Shown here in pieces: positions 1 to 8,068 of a stretch of 17,488 nucleotides of DNA. The stretch covers positions 12,824 through 30,311 of the forward strand of contig DBZU01000012.1 of assembly GCA_002311285.1 (NCBI GenBank). The letters run 5' to 3'. The position numbers were made by a program, and so were the translations under genes. Every line of letters starts with the position of its first letter. Position 1 is the stretch's first letter. The notes beneath the pieces were generated by a model that worked only from the letters and a program-made list of their open reading frames with translations, was not told where the DNA came from and ran no database searches. The DNA comes from Dehalococcoidia bacterium UBA1152 (GTDB lineage Bacteria; Chloroflexota; Dehalococcoidia; Lucifugimonadales; UBA2962).

Positions 1-306
1 AAGCAGGTAAAAGAGTTGATTCGGTTTGAAGGATTAGCCGAAGAAACAATGCAACCTTTAGAAGTCTTACTAGACGAACTTAAAAAGGTAGATGTACCTA
101 TCAAAAACATGGGTTTAGATTTTGGTATGGCTCGAGGAATAGCATATTACACTGGTATGATCTTTGAATTAAATTGCCCCAACAGTGAATTTTTATTGGG
201 AGGCGGCGGAAGATACGATCAACTTGTAGCCAATCTAGGTGGTGTTGAGACTGATGCTTTGGGCTTCGCTTACAACATAGATGCAATTAATAAATCCTCC
301 AGATAA
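1..306 (+). CDS. hisZ: HisZ, ATP phosphoribosyltransferase regulatory subunit (3' part)
   Basis: The reading frame is open from base 1, so the true start lies upstream; only the last 101 residues are present. They carry the class II aminoacyl-tRNA synthetase-like catalytic fold: MARGIAYYTGMIFE corresponds to the histidine-binding RGxxYYTGxxFE motif, and GGGGRYDQLVANLGG followed by LGFAYNIDAI corresponds to motif 3 of histidyl-tRNA synthetase. The protein stops about 12 residues after motif 3, without the roughly 100-residue anticodon-binding domain of HisS. That absence, and a short-form hisG 33 bases downstream, identify HisZ rather than HisS. In this family HisZ lacks aminoacylation activity, forms a hetero-octamer with short HisG, is required for its activity and mediates histidine feedback inhibition. 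A truncated HisS is the alternative but is unlikely in this context. Confidence 0.88.
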   Translation, partial: KQVKELIRFEGLAEETMQPLEVLLDELKKVDVPIKNMGLDFGMARGIAYYTGMIFELNCPNSEFLLGGGGRYDQLVANLGGVETDALGFAYNIDAINKSSR

Positions 307-339
307 TTACTTAGTAGACAAATATAGGCTTATATTGAA

Positions 340-1059
340 ATGATACGTTTTGGAATACCCAGCGACGGAGCACTCCATAAAGACACAATTGAATTTTTAT
401 TTAATTGCGGCCTAGAGATACGCAGGTCAAACCCTAGAAGTTACACAGGGGAAATTATTAACAACCCTGAAGTAATAGTTCATTTTCAAAGAGCTCGGGA
501 TATTACTCTAATGATTGAAAACGAAAGTATAGATATAGGTATAGTTGGATATGACCGTTACATGGAGTCAAAAGATCCTCAAATAGATACTGAATTGCTA
601 GTTAAAAAACTAGGCTTCGGGCAGTGTAAGTTATCCCTTGCCGTGCCCGAAGCTTGGCTGGATGTCTCCAATTTAGCGGACCTTTCTGAGGTTGCCATTC
701 AATTTAGAGAACGCGGTATGGAGTTAAAAATTGCGACAAAATTTCCACGTTTAGTGGAAAGACATATGGTTGAAAGAGGGTTGAATTACTTTTCGCTTAT
801 GTCAACGAGCGGAACCTTGGAAGCAGTTCCGGCGTTGGGATACGCTGACCTAATCGCAGACATTATATCTTCTGGCAACACAATCAAACAAAATAACCTT
901 AAAACACTTAAGGGCGGTGATATTATTGCTTCTCAGGCATGCCTAATCGGTAATCGATCCTCATTAACGGATGAACCAAACAGTATGTCAGAATACAAGA
1001 GTATCATCCGCGCCATTGAGTCATACTTAAAATCTAAAGGTAAACCCTCAGATGCCTAA
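340..1059 (+). CDS. hisG: ATP phosphoribosyltransferase catalytic subunit, short form
   Basis: Cytoplasmic enzyme of the first histidine step, joining ATP and PRPP to give phosphoribosyl-ATP. The 239 residues match the short HisG form, which lacks the C-terminal ACT-like regulatory domain of the long form (about 290 residues) and so depends on HisZ, encoded just upstream. Visible family features are the N-terminal MIRFGIPSDGAL strand, the segment IDIGIVGYDRY near residues 64-73, and the phosphate-binding region at residues 158-186, including GTLEAVPALGYADLIADI and SSGNTIKQNN. The family usually reads GLAD, VDI and TGxTLxxNGL at these places, so this copy is somewhat divergent. No Shine-Dalgarno sequence is evident before the ATG. 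The last 8 bases overlap the start of the next gene, which suggests translational coupling. Confidence 0.93.
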   Translation: MIRFGIPSDGALHKDTIEFLFNCGLEIRRSNPRSYTGEIINNPEVIVHFQRARDITLMIENESIDIGIVGYDRYMESKDPQIDTELLVKKLGFGQCKLSLAVPEAWLDVSNLADLSEVAIQFRERGMELKIATKFPRLVERHMVERGLNYFSLMSTSGTLEAVPALGYADLIADIISSGNTIKQNNLKTLKGGDIIASQACLIGNRSSLTDEPNSMSEYKSIIRAIESYLKSKGKPSDA

Positions 1060-1804
1060 TTTGCCCACACACATTGGACTCGCTTGGGATGCAAAACACC
1101 AAATGCAAAGTTCAGTACTGAGTAATAACTTAGGCCAATATCTACTTGGCAGCACGGCTCCTGACATCAGAGTGATAACAAAACAGCCAAGATCTGATTA
1201 TCACTTTGTTGACTTAGATTTTTTATCAATCGGTGATGGAGAAAAAGGTTTATTTAATTCGTTCCCAGAGTTATCTAATGCAAAACACTTGATTCCAGAA
1301 CAAACTGCATTTGTAGCAGGGTATTTAAGTCACCTCGTAGCTGATGAGACATGGATAACAACGATGTACAGAAATTACTTTTCTAGTGACCATTTGTTTG
1401 ATTCAACAGTGGAGGCTAAATTATTTGATCGGGTAGCACAGCTGGGAATGGATAAGGAGATCAAGGATCTAATTCACTCATTAATCCCAAGAATCGATTG
1501 TGAGTTTAAATTGTTTGATTTAGGCCCGATCTCAACAGAAAACATGCTTAGCTGGAAAAGCTGGGTTATAGAGTTTTTATCGGAGGGTAATGCATTCAGC
1601 TGGGAACGCATTCGAAACCAAGCATCCCGGATATCAAAAAATAATTCATCCCACCCAATTCATGATTTGTCAGAAAGGTTCATTGCAGATACTAATAAAG
1701 GCATACAAATGTTATTTGCAAATGTCCCTCGCTCCGCAATCATTGGTTATAGGAGCACTGCAATACGAAATATAGTTAAAACAGTATCAGGATACCTCTC
1801 TTGA
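1052..1804 (+). CDS. Zinc-dependent phospholipase C-like protein within the his operon
   Basis: A 250-residue soluble protein without a visible signal peptide or membrane segment. Its N-terminal half resembles the zinc-dependent phospholipase C / P1 nuclease-like family: MPNLPTHIGLA places a conserved His at residue 7, GSTAPDIR has Asp38, SDYHF has His51, and FVAGYLSHLVADETW has His94 and Asp98. These are the spaced His/Asp residues expected of a metal site. The family includes secreted phospholipases, but this copy appears cytoplasmic and its substrate is unknown. The C-terminal half (residues 115-250) is helical in character and I do not recognise it. The ATG overlaps the end of hisG by 8 bases, with AAAGG about 10 bases upstream, and the gene end overlaps the hisD start by 4 bases. 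It is therefore an integral member of the operon. Family call fairly sure; function unknown. Confidence 0.72.
   Translation: MPNLPTHIGLAWDAKHQMQSSVLSNNLGQYLLGSTAPDIRVITKQPRSDYHFVDLDFLSIGDGEKGLFNSFPELSNAKHLIPEQTAFVAGYLSHLVADETWITTMYRNYFSSDHLFDSTVEAKLFDRVAQLGMDKEIKDLIHSLIPRIDCEFKLFDLGPISTENMLSWKSWVIEFLSEGNAFSWERIRNQASRISKNNSSHPIHDLSERFIADTNKGIQMLFANVPRSAIIGYRSTAIRNIVKTVSGYLS
1789..1792 (+). promoter_or_regulatory. Ribosome binding site for hisD TTG start
   Basis: AGGA lies 8 bases before the TTG at 1801, inside the 3' end of the PLC-like gene. No ATG or GTG near this point would give a normal HisD N-terminus, so this site supports the TTG start overlapping the upstream stop codon. Confidence 0.5.
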
Positions 1805-3090
1805 AAATAGTCAAAGGATTAAAAGCGGCTAAATTAGAAATATCCAAGAATAAGGGTCTGTCAAGGGACCAGGATTCGACTTGGCACATTAAAAACCAGA
1901 AAATCGTCAAGAGGATTTTAGAACAAGTAAAAAATGAGGGCGACTCAGCTCTCAAATATTTTTCAAGCACCTTAGACAAAATAGATCTAGATCAAATTGA
2001 AGTTAGTTCTAAACAGATGGATGAATCTGTTGAAAATATTCCTAACGATTTATTGCAAGCAATAGTTAAGGCATCTGAGAGAATCCTGGCATTTCATAAA
2101 AACTCAATGCCAGCTGATTGGACAGACACAAAATATGGATATGGATCAATTATCAGGGCAGTAGAAAGAGTAGGTATTTACATACCCGGTGGAACGGCAC
2201 TATATCCATCAACAGTATTGATGACCGCCATACCGGCTAAAGTAGCAGGCGTCGATGAACTTATAATGTGCACTCCAACTAAAAACGGGGCGCCTCACCC
2301 TTACATTTTAGCCGCAGCCAAGATATCAAACGTAGATCGTGTTTTCAGCATAGGCGGTGCTCAAGCTATTGCTGCCATGGCGTATGGTACTGAAACTGTA
2401 CCTAAAGTCGACTTAATTTGTGGGCCAGGCAATGTATTCGTGACTTTAGCAAAAAAACAGGTTTTCGGTGATGTCGGAATTGATGGAATATTTGGTCCGA
2501 CTGAGACTATGATTGTAGCTGATGAAAATGCAAATTCGGAACTATGTATGTATGATCTAATAGCACAAGCAGAGCATGATCAACTATCTATTCCAATCTT
2601 AGTGACAGATTCAGAAAAATTGGGAACTATAATTAACGACTCCTGGAGAAACATTGTGTCCGGGCTGGATCGAGAATCTATTATATGTGCTTCGATGCAA
2701 AACAGAGGTTTGATAGCCATAGTTGATAATTTAATTGAGGCAATAGATTTAGTGAACTCATTTGCACCAGAGCATGTCAGTTTGGTTACCAAAGACCCAC
2801 AAGAACTGATCCCATATATCCGTAATGCAGGGATGGTGTTTGTTGGAGAGAACTCACATGAAGTGTTAGGTGATTACGTTGCGGGGCCAAGTCACGTAAT
2901 GCCTACATCTAGTTCAGCTCGTTATAGTTCAGGACTCGGAGTAGAATCCTTTATCAAACACATACCGATAGTAGATTTTGGATATAAAACTGCAGCACCG
3001 TTAAACGAAATTGCGTCTGTGATAGCTAGAGCCGAAGGACTTACAGCTCATGCTTTGGCGGCAGAAATGAGAATGAAAATTAATGACTAG
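1801..3090 (+). CDS. hisD: Histidinol dehydrogenase
   Basis: NAD- and zinc-dependent enzyme of the last two histidine steps, oxidising L-histidinol through histidinal to L-histidine. The 429 residues are full length for the family. The catalytic Glu-His pair is in FAPEHVSL (Glu324, His325). The four zinc ligands can be placed by motif: Gln256 and His259 in QAEHD, Asp358 in GDYVAGPSHVMPT, and His417 in EGLTAHALA. The NAD/substrate region GIYIPGGTALYPSTVLM (residues 125-141) and ICGPGNVFV (206-214) are intact, as is SSGLGVESF near the C-terminus. Translation most likely begins at TTG, which overlaps the TGA of the upstream gene and is preceded by AGGA. hisC follows after a gap of about 40 bases. 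Confidence 0.97.
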   Translation: MKIVKGLKAAKLEISKNKGLSRDQDSTWHIKNQKIVKRILEQVKNEGDSALKYFSSTLDKIDLDQIEVSSKQMDESVENIPNDLLQAIVKASERILAFHKNSMPADWTDTKYGYGSIIRAVERVGIYIPGGTALYPSTVLMTAIPAKVAGVDELIMCTPTKNGAPHPYILAAAKISNVDRVFSIGGAQAIAAMAYGTETVPKVDLICGPGNVFVTLAKKQVFGDVGIDGIFGPTETMIVADENANSELCMYDLIAQAEHDQLSIPILVTDSEKLGTIINDSWRNIVSGLDRESIICASMQNRGLIAIVDNLIEAIDLVNSFAPEHVSLVTKDPQELIPYIRNAGMVFVGENSHEVLGDYVAGPSHVMPTSSSARYSSGLGVESFIKHIPIVDFGYKTAAPLNEIASVIARAEGLTAHALAAEMRMKIND

Positions 3091-3132
3091 AATATTGTTA
3101 AAGTTCGATAGTATAGAAACTTGGTCATAAAA

Positions 3133-4215
3133 ATGAGTGTAATTGAAAGACTAATAAAGCCACATTTAATTAAGGTACAGACTTATAATCCTGTGGACCC
3201 GCCAGAGCTATTGGCAGAAAAAGCGGGAATACCTACGGACAAAATAATTAAACTTAATGGTAATGAAAATCCTAAAGAGCCGTCTGGCCGAATTAAACAA
3301 GCTGTTGCATCCGCAGCTTTTAATATTTATCCAGATCCGTTACAGAGAAAGGTAAGAAAATCTTTAGCAAAATACACTAACATGGCTCCTGAGTACATTA
3401 TTGCTGGTGCAGGAAGCGATGAACTGATTGATCTCCTTTTTCGACTTTTCATTTCGCCAGGCGACAAGATTCTTGACTTTGAGCCAACTTTCGCTATGTA
3501 TGGGTTTTGTGCGCGGATAGCTGGTGGATCTGTATCCATGGCCCCGCGAAATAATAACTTTGATATTGATATAGATGCAGCTAAAGATTTAATAGACGAA
3601 AAAACAAAAATCATATTTTTGAGTTCGCCAAATAATCCAACTGGCAACATGGCAACAAGGCACCAAATTGAAGATCTATTACAAACAGGACTATTGGTAG
3701 TCGTTGATGAAGCTTATTTCGAGTTTTGTCAAAAAACTGTTGCTGACATGATTTCACAATACGAGAATCTCGTTGTTTTAAGAACCATGAGTAAGTGGGC
3801 AGGTCTGGCAGGATTGAGAATTGGTTACGGTATTATGTGTCCTCAATTAGTCAACCATATAATTGATGTTAAGTCTCCTTACAATCTTAGTATTACTTCT
3901 GAAGCTGCTTTAATAGCCGCATTAGAGGAAACGGATTCGTTAATGATAGAAGTAAAAAAGATAGTAGCGGAGCGAGAACGAATGTTCAACTTGCTAAATG
4001 AAATAAATGGCATCGAACTATTTGCTTCTGACGGCAACTTCATTTTATGTGAATTTAATGACGGAATGGTTGGCCATGTTTACGAAGGCTTGGCAAATCG
4101 TGGAATTTTTGTACGGAGATTTGACTCGCCAAGACTCGCTAATCATTTTAGAATATCTATCGGAACACCTGATCAAACTGACCAATTAATTTCGGCAATC
4201 AAGGAGTTAGTATAG
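3133..4215 (+). CDS. hisC: Histidinol-phosphate aminotransferase
   Basis: PLP-dependent class I/II aminotransferase converting imidazole-acetol phosphate and glutamate to histidinol phosphate. Counting from the ATG chosen here (360 residues), the Schiff-base lysine is Lys221 in RTMSKWAGLAGLRIGYG. The PLP ring is contacted by Asp192 and Tyr195 in VVDEAYFEF, and SSPNNPTGN (165-173) and Arg229 are the other cofactor and phosphate contacts. The N-terminal LNGNENPKEPS matches the HisC substrate-binding segment LxxNENPxxP, which separates HisC from other aminotransferases. A TTG at 3121 would add four residues (MVIK), but neither start has a clear ribosome binding site; I prefer the ATG because MSVIERLIKPHL resembles usual HisC N-termini. 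hisB starts 4 bases after the stop. Confidence 0.95.
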   Translation: MSVIERLIKPHLIKVQTYNPVDPPELLAEKAGIPTDKIIKLNGNENPKEPSGRIKQAVASAAFNIYPDPLQRKVRKSLAKYTNMAPEYIIAGAGSDELIDLLFRLFISPGDKILDFEPTFAMYGFCARIAGGSVSMAPRNNNFDIDIDAAKDLIDEKTKIIFLSSPNNPTGNMATRHQIEDLLQTGLLVVVDEAYFEFCQKTVADMISQYENLVVLRTMSKWAGLAGLRIGYGIMCPQLVNHIIDVKSPYNLSITSEAALIAALEETDSLMIEVKKIVAERERMFNLLNEINGIELFASDGNFILCEFNDGMVGHVYEGLANRGIFVRRFDSPRLANHFRISIGTPDQTDQLISAIKELV

Positions 4216-4219
4216 TCCG

Positions 4220-4819
4220 ATGTTAAAACGGAGTTCGGAACAAAATAGAAAAACGGCAGAGACGAAAATCAAGGTCAAGATGGATATCGACGGTACTGGC
4301 GAATATGACATAAACACCGGAAATGGTATGTTCGACCATCTCTTAGCGCAACTGTCTAAACATGGTTTGATCGATCTATATGTTAGATCTGAGGGGGATA
4401 CTGAAATTGGTTGGCATCATCTAGTAGAAGACACTGGGATAGTAATTGGGAAAGCGCTAAAAGACTGTGTTGGGGACGGCACCGGCATTAACAGGATAGC
4501 TCATGCCTACGCTCCACTGGATGAATCATTGGCTAGAACTGTAGTTGATTTTTCAGGCAGAGGATACGCTGTTTTAGATTTGATGTTAGGCGATATCGAC
4601 ATGGGCGATTTGCCATCAGATTTAGTACGCCACTTTTTGGAAAGCTTTGCTAGAGAAGCCGGATGCAATCTTAATATTCAGGTTTTATCCGGACTGAACA
4701 ACCACCACAAAGCCGAAGCGTCATTTAAAAGCATGGCGAAGGCAATTAAATATGCCTTAACTATAGACGAGCGTCAAACAGGCAAAATACCTTCAACTAA
4801 AGGGACAATTTCAGATTAA
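4220..4819 (+). CDS. hisB: Imidazoleglycerol-phosphate dehydratase
   Basis: Manganese-dependent dehydratase converting imidazoleglycerol phosphate to imidazole-acetol phosphate, the step just before HisC. At 199 residues it is the monofunctional form without the histidinol-phosphatase domain found in E. coli HisB. The two-fold metal-binding pattern is complete: His40 in GMFDHLL, His66/His67/Glu70 in GWHHLVEDTG, His138/Glu141 in RHFLESF, and His162/His163/Glu166 in NNHHKAEASFK. AAGGAG at 4201-4206, inside the end of hisC, is a plausible though rather distant ribosome binding site (13 bases). This is the last gene of the his block; the purine block converges on it from the other strand. A separate histidinol-phosphate phosphatase must be encoded elsewhere. 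Confidence 0.96.
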   Translation: MLKRSSEQNRKTAETKIKVKMDIDGTGEYDINTGNGMFDHLLAQLSKHGLIDLYVRSEGDTEIGWHHLVEDTGIVIGKALKDCVGDGTGINRIAHAYAPLDESLARTVVDFSGRGYAVLDLMLGDIDMGDLPSDLVRHFLESFAREAGCNLNIQVLSGLNNHHKAEASFKSMAKAIKYALTIDERQTGKIPSTKGTISD

Positions 4820-4885
4820 CGAAACAGTTACGCTGTCCTGAGCTATAGAGATTGCTATTAGGGATTATATGTGGACGTAAGTCGT
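4820..4885. other. Convergent his/pur intergenic junction
   Basis: These 66 bases separate the 3' ends of hisB (plus) and purS (minus). A bidirectional terminator would be expected here, but I see only a 4-bp stem (ACAG, loop TTACG, CTGT) without a T-tract, too weak to call. Nothing else is recognisable. Confidence 0.5.
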
Positions 4886-5140
4886 TTAGTTATCGGGTGA
4901 GGCCATTTCAAAACTATATTGCTCAATGACGGGGTTAGCTAAAAGTTTTTGGCACATATCTTCAACTTCTTCTGATGCTTGCTTAACATCATCGGTCGAC
5001 AAATTAACCTCTATATATTTTCCGAACCTAACACTGTCCACGATATCGAATCCAAGCGAATGAAGTCCGTTTTTCACGGTTATGCCTTCAGGATCATTAA
5101 CCGTTGGCTTCAAAGTTATGTAAATCTTAGCTGAGATCAA
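4886..5140 (-). CDS. purS: Phosphoribosylformylglycinamidine synthase subunit PurS
   Basis: Small subunit of the three-part FGAM synthase (PurS-PurQ-PurL), which bridges the glutaminase and synthetase subunits in the fourth purine step. Starting from TTG at 5140 gives 84 residues, the usual PurS length, beginning MISAKIYITLKPTVNDPEG. The family signature of an N-terminal strand, K-P-x-V-x-DPxG, HSLGFDIVDSVRFGKYIEV and a helix before CQKLLANPVIEQYSFE is clear. The frame is open further upstream to 5230, but that stretch lies over the end of the DUF3105 gene and does not look like PurS. The chosen start is 4 bases after that gene's stop, which suggests coupled translation. purQ and purL, which normally follow, are absent because hisB converges immediately downstream. 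Confidence 0.9.
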   Translation of the reverse strand: MISAKIYITLKPTVNDPEGITVKNGLHSLGFDIVDSVRFGKYIEVNLSTDDVKQASEEVEDMCQKLLANPVIEQYSFEMASPDN

Positions 5141-5144
5141 TTTT

Positions 5145-5819
5145 CTATGGGTGTTGCCATTCTGGGGCGTTTGGAGAATTTTCGTGCGCCGCAATAAATT
5201 CCCGGATTCGCAATTCATCAAACTCATCAAATGTGTCTAGATAATTCCAGGCAACTAAAGCAATTCTGCTTTCCATTAGTGAGTAGGGCGAAAGAATAAT
5301 TTTCCTCCCTAACTTTGTAACCGTCTTTAACTGATCCACTAAATCAGGACACGTTTCTGGGCAATTGTAATGTATTCTTATACCCCCATGTTCAATGTTA
5401 TGAATCAAGATTTCATCTGGTAATTCTTCCTCATAAATACCCCACAGAGCAGGAGCCAGTACTTCTGTGTCATATTCAAATGAGGCTCCCATCGCTGTAC
5501 TATAATGCCATCCAGATGTAGCAGGATACGAATTGTAAGCCGGGTGGGTATCCGATTCACCAACATGATCTCTGCCTTGGCTTGGATATCTAGTGCCCGG
5601 CATATCGCCATTATTGGAAGAGGTCGAGGTAGAATTTTGTGCGAATGGCAATCCAGGCAAAAACAATGCGACAATAAAAGCCAATGCTATTAGGACAATA
5701 AATCCAAAACCTATCGATTTCCACCAATTGCGTTTTGTTGAATGCCGTGCTCGTCTAGCAGCGCGTACTTGACTGGCAGTAAGTCGTTTAGGTTTTTTTG
5801 GTTTATTGTCCGACACCAT
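5145..5819 (-). CDS. DUF3105 family membrane-anchored protein
   Basis: A 224-residue protein with a very basic N-terminus (residues 5-33, many Lys/Arg), one hydrophobic segment at about 35-56, a Ser/Thr/Asn-rich linker (61-72) and an extracytoplasmic domain. The domain matches DUF3105: GRDHVGESDTHPAYNSYPAT then SGWHYS, ALWGIYEEELPDE, LIHNIEHGGIRIHYNC, and a C-terminal PYSLMESRIALVAWNYLDTF segment. Conserved His85, His92, His105, His140, His144 and His150, with Cys153 and Cys157, could bind a metal; this is inference only. By the positive-inside rule the N-terminus is cytoplasmic. No function is established for the family that I can name. It lies between purC (about 60 bases upstream) and purS (4 bases downstream), so it is co-transcribed with purine genes, without an obvious link to that pathway. 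Confidence 0.85.
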   Translation of the reverse strand: MVSDNKPKKPKRLTASQVRAARRARHSTKRNWWKSIGFGFIVLIALAFIVALFLPGLPFAQNSTSTSSNNGDMPGTRYPSQGRDHVGESDTHPAYNSYPATSGWHYSTAMGASFEYDTEVLAPALWGIYEEELPDEILIHNIEHGGIRIHYNCPETCPDLVDQLKTVTKLGRKIILSPYSLMESRIALVAWNYLDTFDEFDELRIREFIAAHENSPNAPEWQHP

Positions 5820-5881
5820 AATATACGATTAATTCCTAATACAATTATGAAAGTTGAATTCTATACGAATCTTACATATTT

Positions 5882-6757
5882 TTAACGGATTTTTAGACCT
5901 GTTAAGCGTTGAAATGCAAGCAGAAATCGTTCTCTGGTTTTCTCTACAATATCTGAAGGCAAACTAGGCGCAGGAGGTTCATGGTTCCAGCCCTGCCCAT
6001 TTAGCCAATCTCTTACAAATTGCTTATCAAAGTTAGGTAATGATTTGCCTGGTTCATAAAATTCAGCATCCCAAAACCTGCTCGAATCGGGAGTGAGGAA
6101 TTCATCAATTAAAGCTATATTGTTATCTATATAACCAAACTCCATTTTAGTGTCAGCAATGATAATTCCTTTGTCTTCCGCATATTTTCTTCCAAATTCA
6201 TACAGCAAAAGTGTGTAATCTCTTAATTCGCGAGTTACATCGACTCCGACCATATCTTCCATTTGTTTAATGGTTATTGGCTCGTCATGTCCTTCTTCAG
6301 CTTTAGTTGTAGGCGTAAATAGAGGTTCAGGAAAACGATCACCTTCTTTCAAATTTGATGGCATATCAAGCCCACCAACGGTTCCTTCACTTAAATATTC
6401 CTTCCATGCCGAACCAGTGATGTAACCTCTAACCACACACTCGACATCTATCCGGTCAGCTTTACGAACCACCATTGCACGTCTAGCTATCTCCTTATCT
6501 AAATCCAGATCTGTACGATCCATGGCAAACTGTTCTAAATGATTGGGTATCAAGTTTTTAGTCAGGTCAAACCAAAATAGTGACATTTGTGCCAACACCG
6601 CTCCCTTATCAGGAACTCCATTTGGAAGAACAACATCGAAAGCGGATATTCTGTCTGTTGCTATCATTAAAAAATGGTCATCTCCAAATGAATATGTGTC
6701 TCGGACTTTGCCTGAATAGACAGGGTTGGGCAAATCGGTTTTTATTACGGTCGCCAT
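5882..6757 (-). CDS. purC: SAICAR synthase (phosphoribosylaminoimidazole-succinocarboxamide synthase)
   Basis: ATP-dependent ligase joining CAIR and aspartate to form SAICAR in purine synthesis. At 291 residues it is the longer form, like fungal Ade1, rather than the roughly 237-residue E. coli type. Motifs in order: YSGKVRDTY (14-22, ATP-binding start), DRISAFDVVLPNGVPDKG (35-52), VVRGYITGSAWKEY (108-121), PLFTPTTKAEEGHDEPI (145-161), ADTKMEFGYIDN (201-212, family signature DTKxEFG) and DEFLTPDSSRFWDA (218-231). The start is an ATG with AAAGGAAAA about 10 bases upstream. The gene lies 18 bases after purB, and the two enzymes act in succession: PurC makes the SAICAR that PurB cleaves. Confidence 0.97.
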   Translation of the reverse strand: MATVIKTDLPNPVYSGKVRDTYSFGDDHFLMIATDRISAFDVVLPNGVPDKGAVLAQMSLFWFDLTKNLIPNHLEQFAMDRTDLDLDKEIARRAMVVRKADRIDVECVVRGYITGSAWKEYLSEGTVGGLDMPSNLKEGDRFPEPLFTPTTKAEEGHDEPITIKQMEDMVGVDVTRELRDYTLLLYEFGRKYAEDKGIIIADTKMEFGYIDNNIALIDEFLTPDSSRFWDAEFYEPGKSLPNFDKQFVRDWLNGQGWNHEPPAPSLPSDIVEKTRERFLLAFQRLTGLKIR

Positions 6758-6775
6758 ATATTTATTTTCCTTTTA

Positions 6776-8068
6776 TTATCTGATACCAGCGTTTTTAAAG
6801 GTCTCATTGATATACCTGGTATAGTGATTGTAATCAAATATTTCTTGCAAACGATCGACTCCTAAAGCATTGATCACTTCAGATTCTTGTAATGCAAGGT
6901 CATATAATTCTAGATTTTCATCGAGTGCTCTCTGAGATATGCGTTGGACGATTTTATAAGCTTCCTCTCGTTTCGAACCAGCCTCCACCAAAGACAATAG
7001 TAGGCCTTGAGAAAATACAACGCCATGCGATTGTTCGAGGTTTAATTTCATCCGATCAACGTGAACGGTCATATTGCTAATTACATGCGTCATCAAGTCA
7101 AGTATATAGTCAAGTGCAATACATGAATCCGGTAATATTATCCTTTCATTTGAAGAGTGACTAATATCTCTTTCATGCCATAGGGCCACGTTTTCCATTG
7201 ATGTAACCGCATGTCCCCGAATTAGCCGGGCCAGTCCACAGATTCTCTCGGTTAATTCTGGATTTCTTTTGTGTGGCATTGAGGAAGATCCGGTTTGTCC
7301 AACTCCAAAAGGTTCTTCAACCTCTCTTATTTCGGTTCTTTGTAAACCCCTTATTTCCGTAGAAAATTTTTCAAGGGATCCAGCAATTTGGGCTAACGTA
7401 GTTACAAACTGTGCATGCCTATCTCTTTGAATAACCTGGTTTGAAAATGGTGCAACTTCTAATCCAAGTTGTTTGCAAACTGAATTTTCAATCGAAGGAG
7501 GAACCGTAGCATGTGTTCCAACAGGACCAGACAACTTACCAACTGAAATCATATCCTTAGCGCTTACCAACCGAGATCGATGTCGCCTCATTTCATCCCA
7601 CCATATCGCTAACTTTTGTCCAAAAGTAATCGGTTCAGCATGGACTCCATGAGTTCTACCCATCATTAGGGTATTCTTATATTTTGAGGCTGTTGAGTAT
7701 AGCACCTCCGTTAAACGGTCAACTTCAGATAACAATAGTTCGGCTGAATCCCGAAGTTGCATGGCAGTCGCAGTGTCCCAAACGTCAGATGTAGTTAATC
7801 CGTGGTGAAGCCATCTTCCTTCTCCTCCAAGATGGGCAGTCATAGATTTTAAGAAAGCAGTCATGGGATGCTTGGTGTCTTTTAAAACCTCATCCAAAAT
7901 AGAGATGTCATAGGTCGACTTACTTAACTTTTCCAAATCAGATTTGGGGATCAAACCTTCATCAGACCAAGCCTTGCATGCGGCTTTTTCGATTAACAGC
8001 CACCTATCATATGACGCCGTTTGGGTCCAAATTGAACCCATTTTGTCTCGAGTATACCGAGGTATCAT
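6776..8068 (-). CDS. purB: Adenylosuccinate lyase
   Basis: Homotetrameric fumarase/aspartase-superfamily lyase that removes fumarate from SAICAR and from adenylosuccinate, serving both IMP and AMP synthesis. The 430-residue length is typical of the Bacillus-like form. Visible motifs are HHGLTTSDVWDTA (88-100), GRTHGVHAEPITFG (137-150, with His140 the likely general acid by analogy with B. subtilis) and the superfamily signature GSSSMPHKRNPE (260-271) on the mobile loop that carries the catalytic serine. The N-terminus MIPRYTRDKMGSIW is typical for this subfamily and supports the start. ATGA overlaps the purE stop codon by 4 bases, indicating translational coupling, and purC follows 18 bases after the stop. 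Confidence 0.97.
   Translation of the reverse strand: MIPRYTRDKMGSIWTQTASYDRWLLIEKAACKAWSDEGLIPKSDLEKLSKSTYDISILDEVLKDTKHPMTAFLKSMTAHLGGEGRWLHHGLTTSDVWDTATAMQLRDSAELLLSEVDRLTEVLYSTASKYKNTLMMGRTHGVHAEPITFGQKLAIWWDEMRRHRSRLVSAKDMISVGKLSGPVGTHATVPPSIENSVCKQLGLEVAPFSNQVIQRDRHAQFVTTLAQIAGSLEKFSTEIRGLQRTEIREVEEPFGVGQTGSSSMPHKRNPELTERICGLARLIRGHAVTSMENVALWHERDISHSSNERIILPDSCIALDYILDLMTHVISNMTVHVDRMKLNLEQSHGVVFSQGLLLSLVEAGSKREEAYKIVQRISQRALDENLELYDLALQESEVINALGVDRLQEIFDYNHYTRYINETFKNAGIR

Noticed and set aside
1..306. C-terminal part of a histidyl-tRNA synthetase (hisS)
   Set aside because: The protein ends right after motif 3 without the anticodon-binding domain, and a short hisG that needs HisZ follows.
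3327..3650. 107-residue open frame on the minus strand
   Set aside because: It lies wholly antisense to the conserved core of hisC and has no recognisable features.
4826..4838. Hairpin ACAG-TTACG-CTGT as terminator between hisB and purS
   Set aside because: The stem is only 4 bp, has one or two GC pairs per arm and no T-tract on either side.
5141..5230. Extended N-terminus of purS to 5230
   Set aside because: It lies antisense-free but over the coding end of the DUF3105 gene in another frame, and the added 30 residues do not resemble PurS, whose usual start matches the TTG at 5140.
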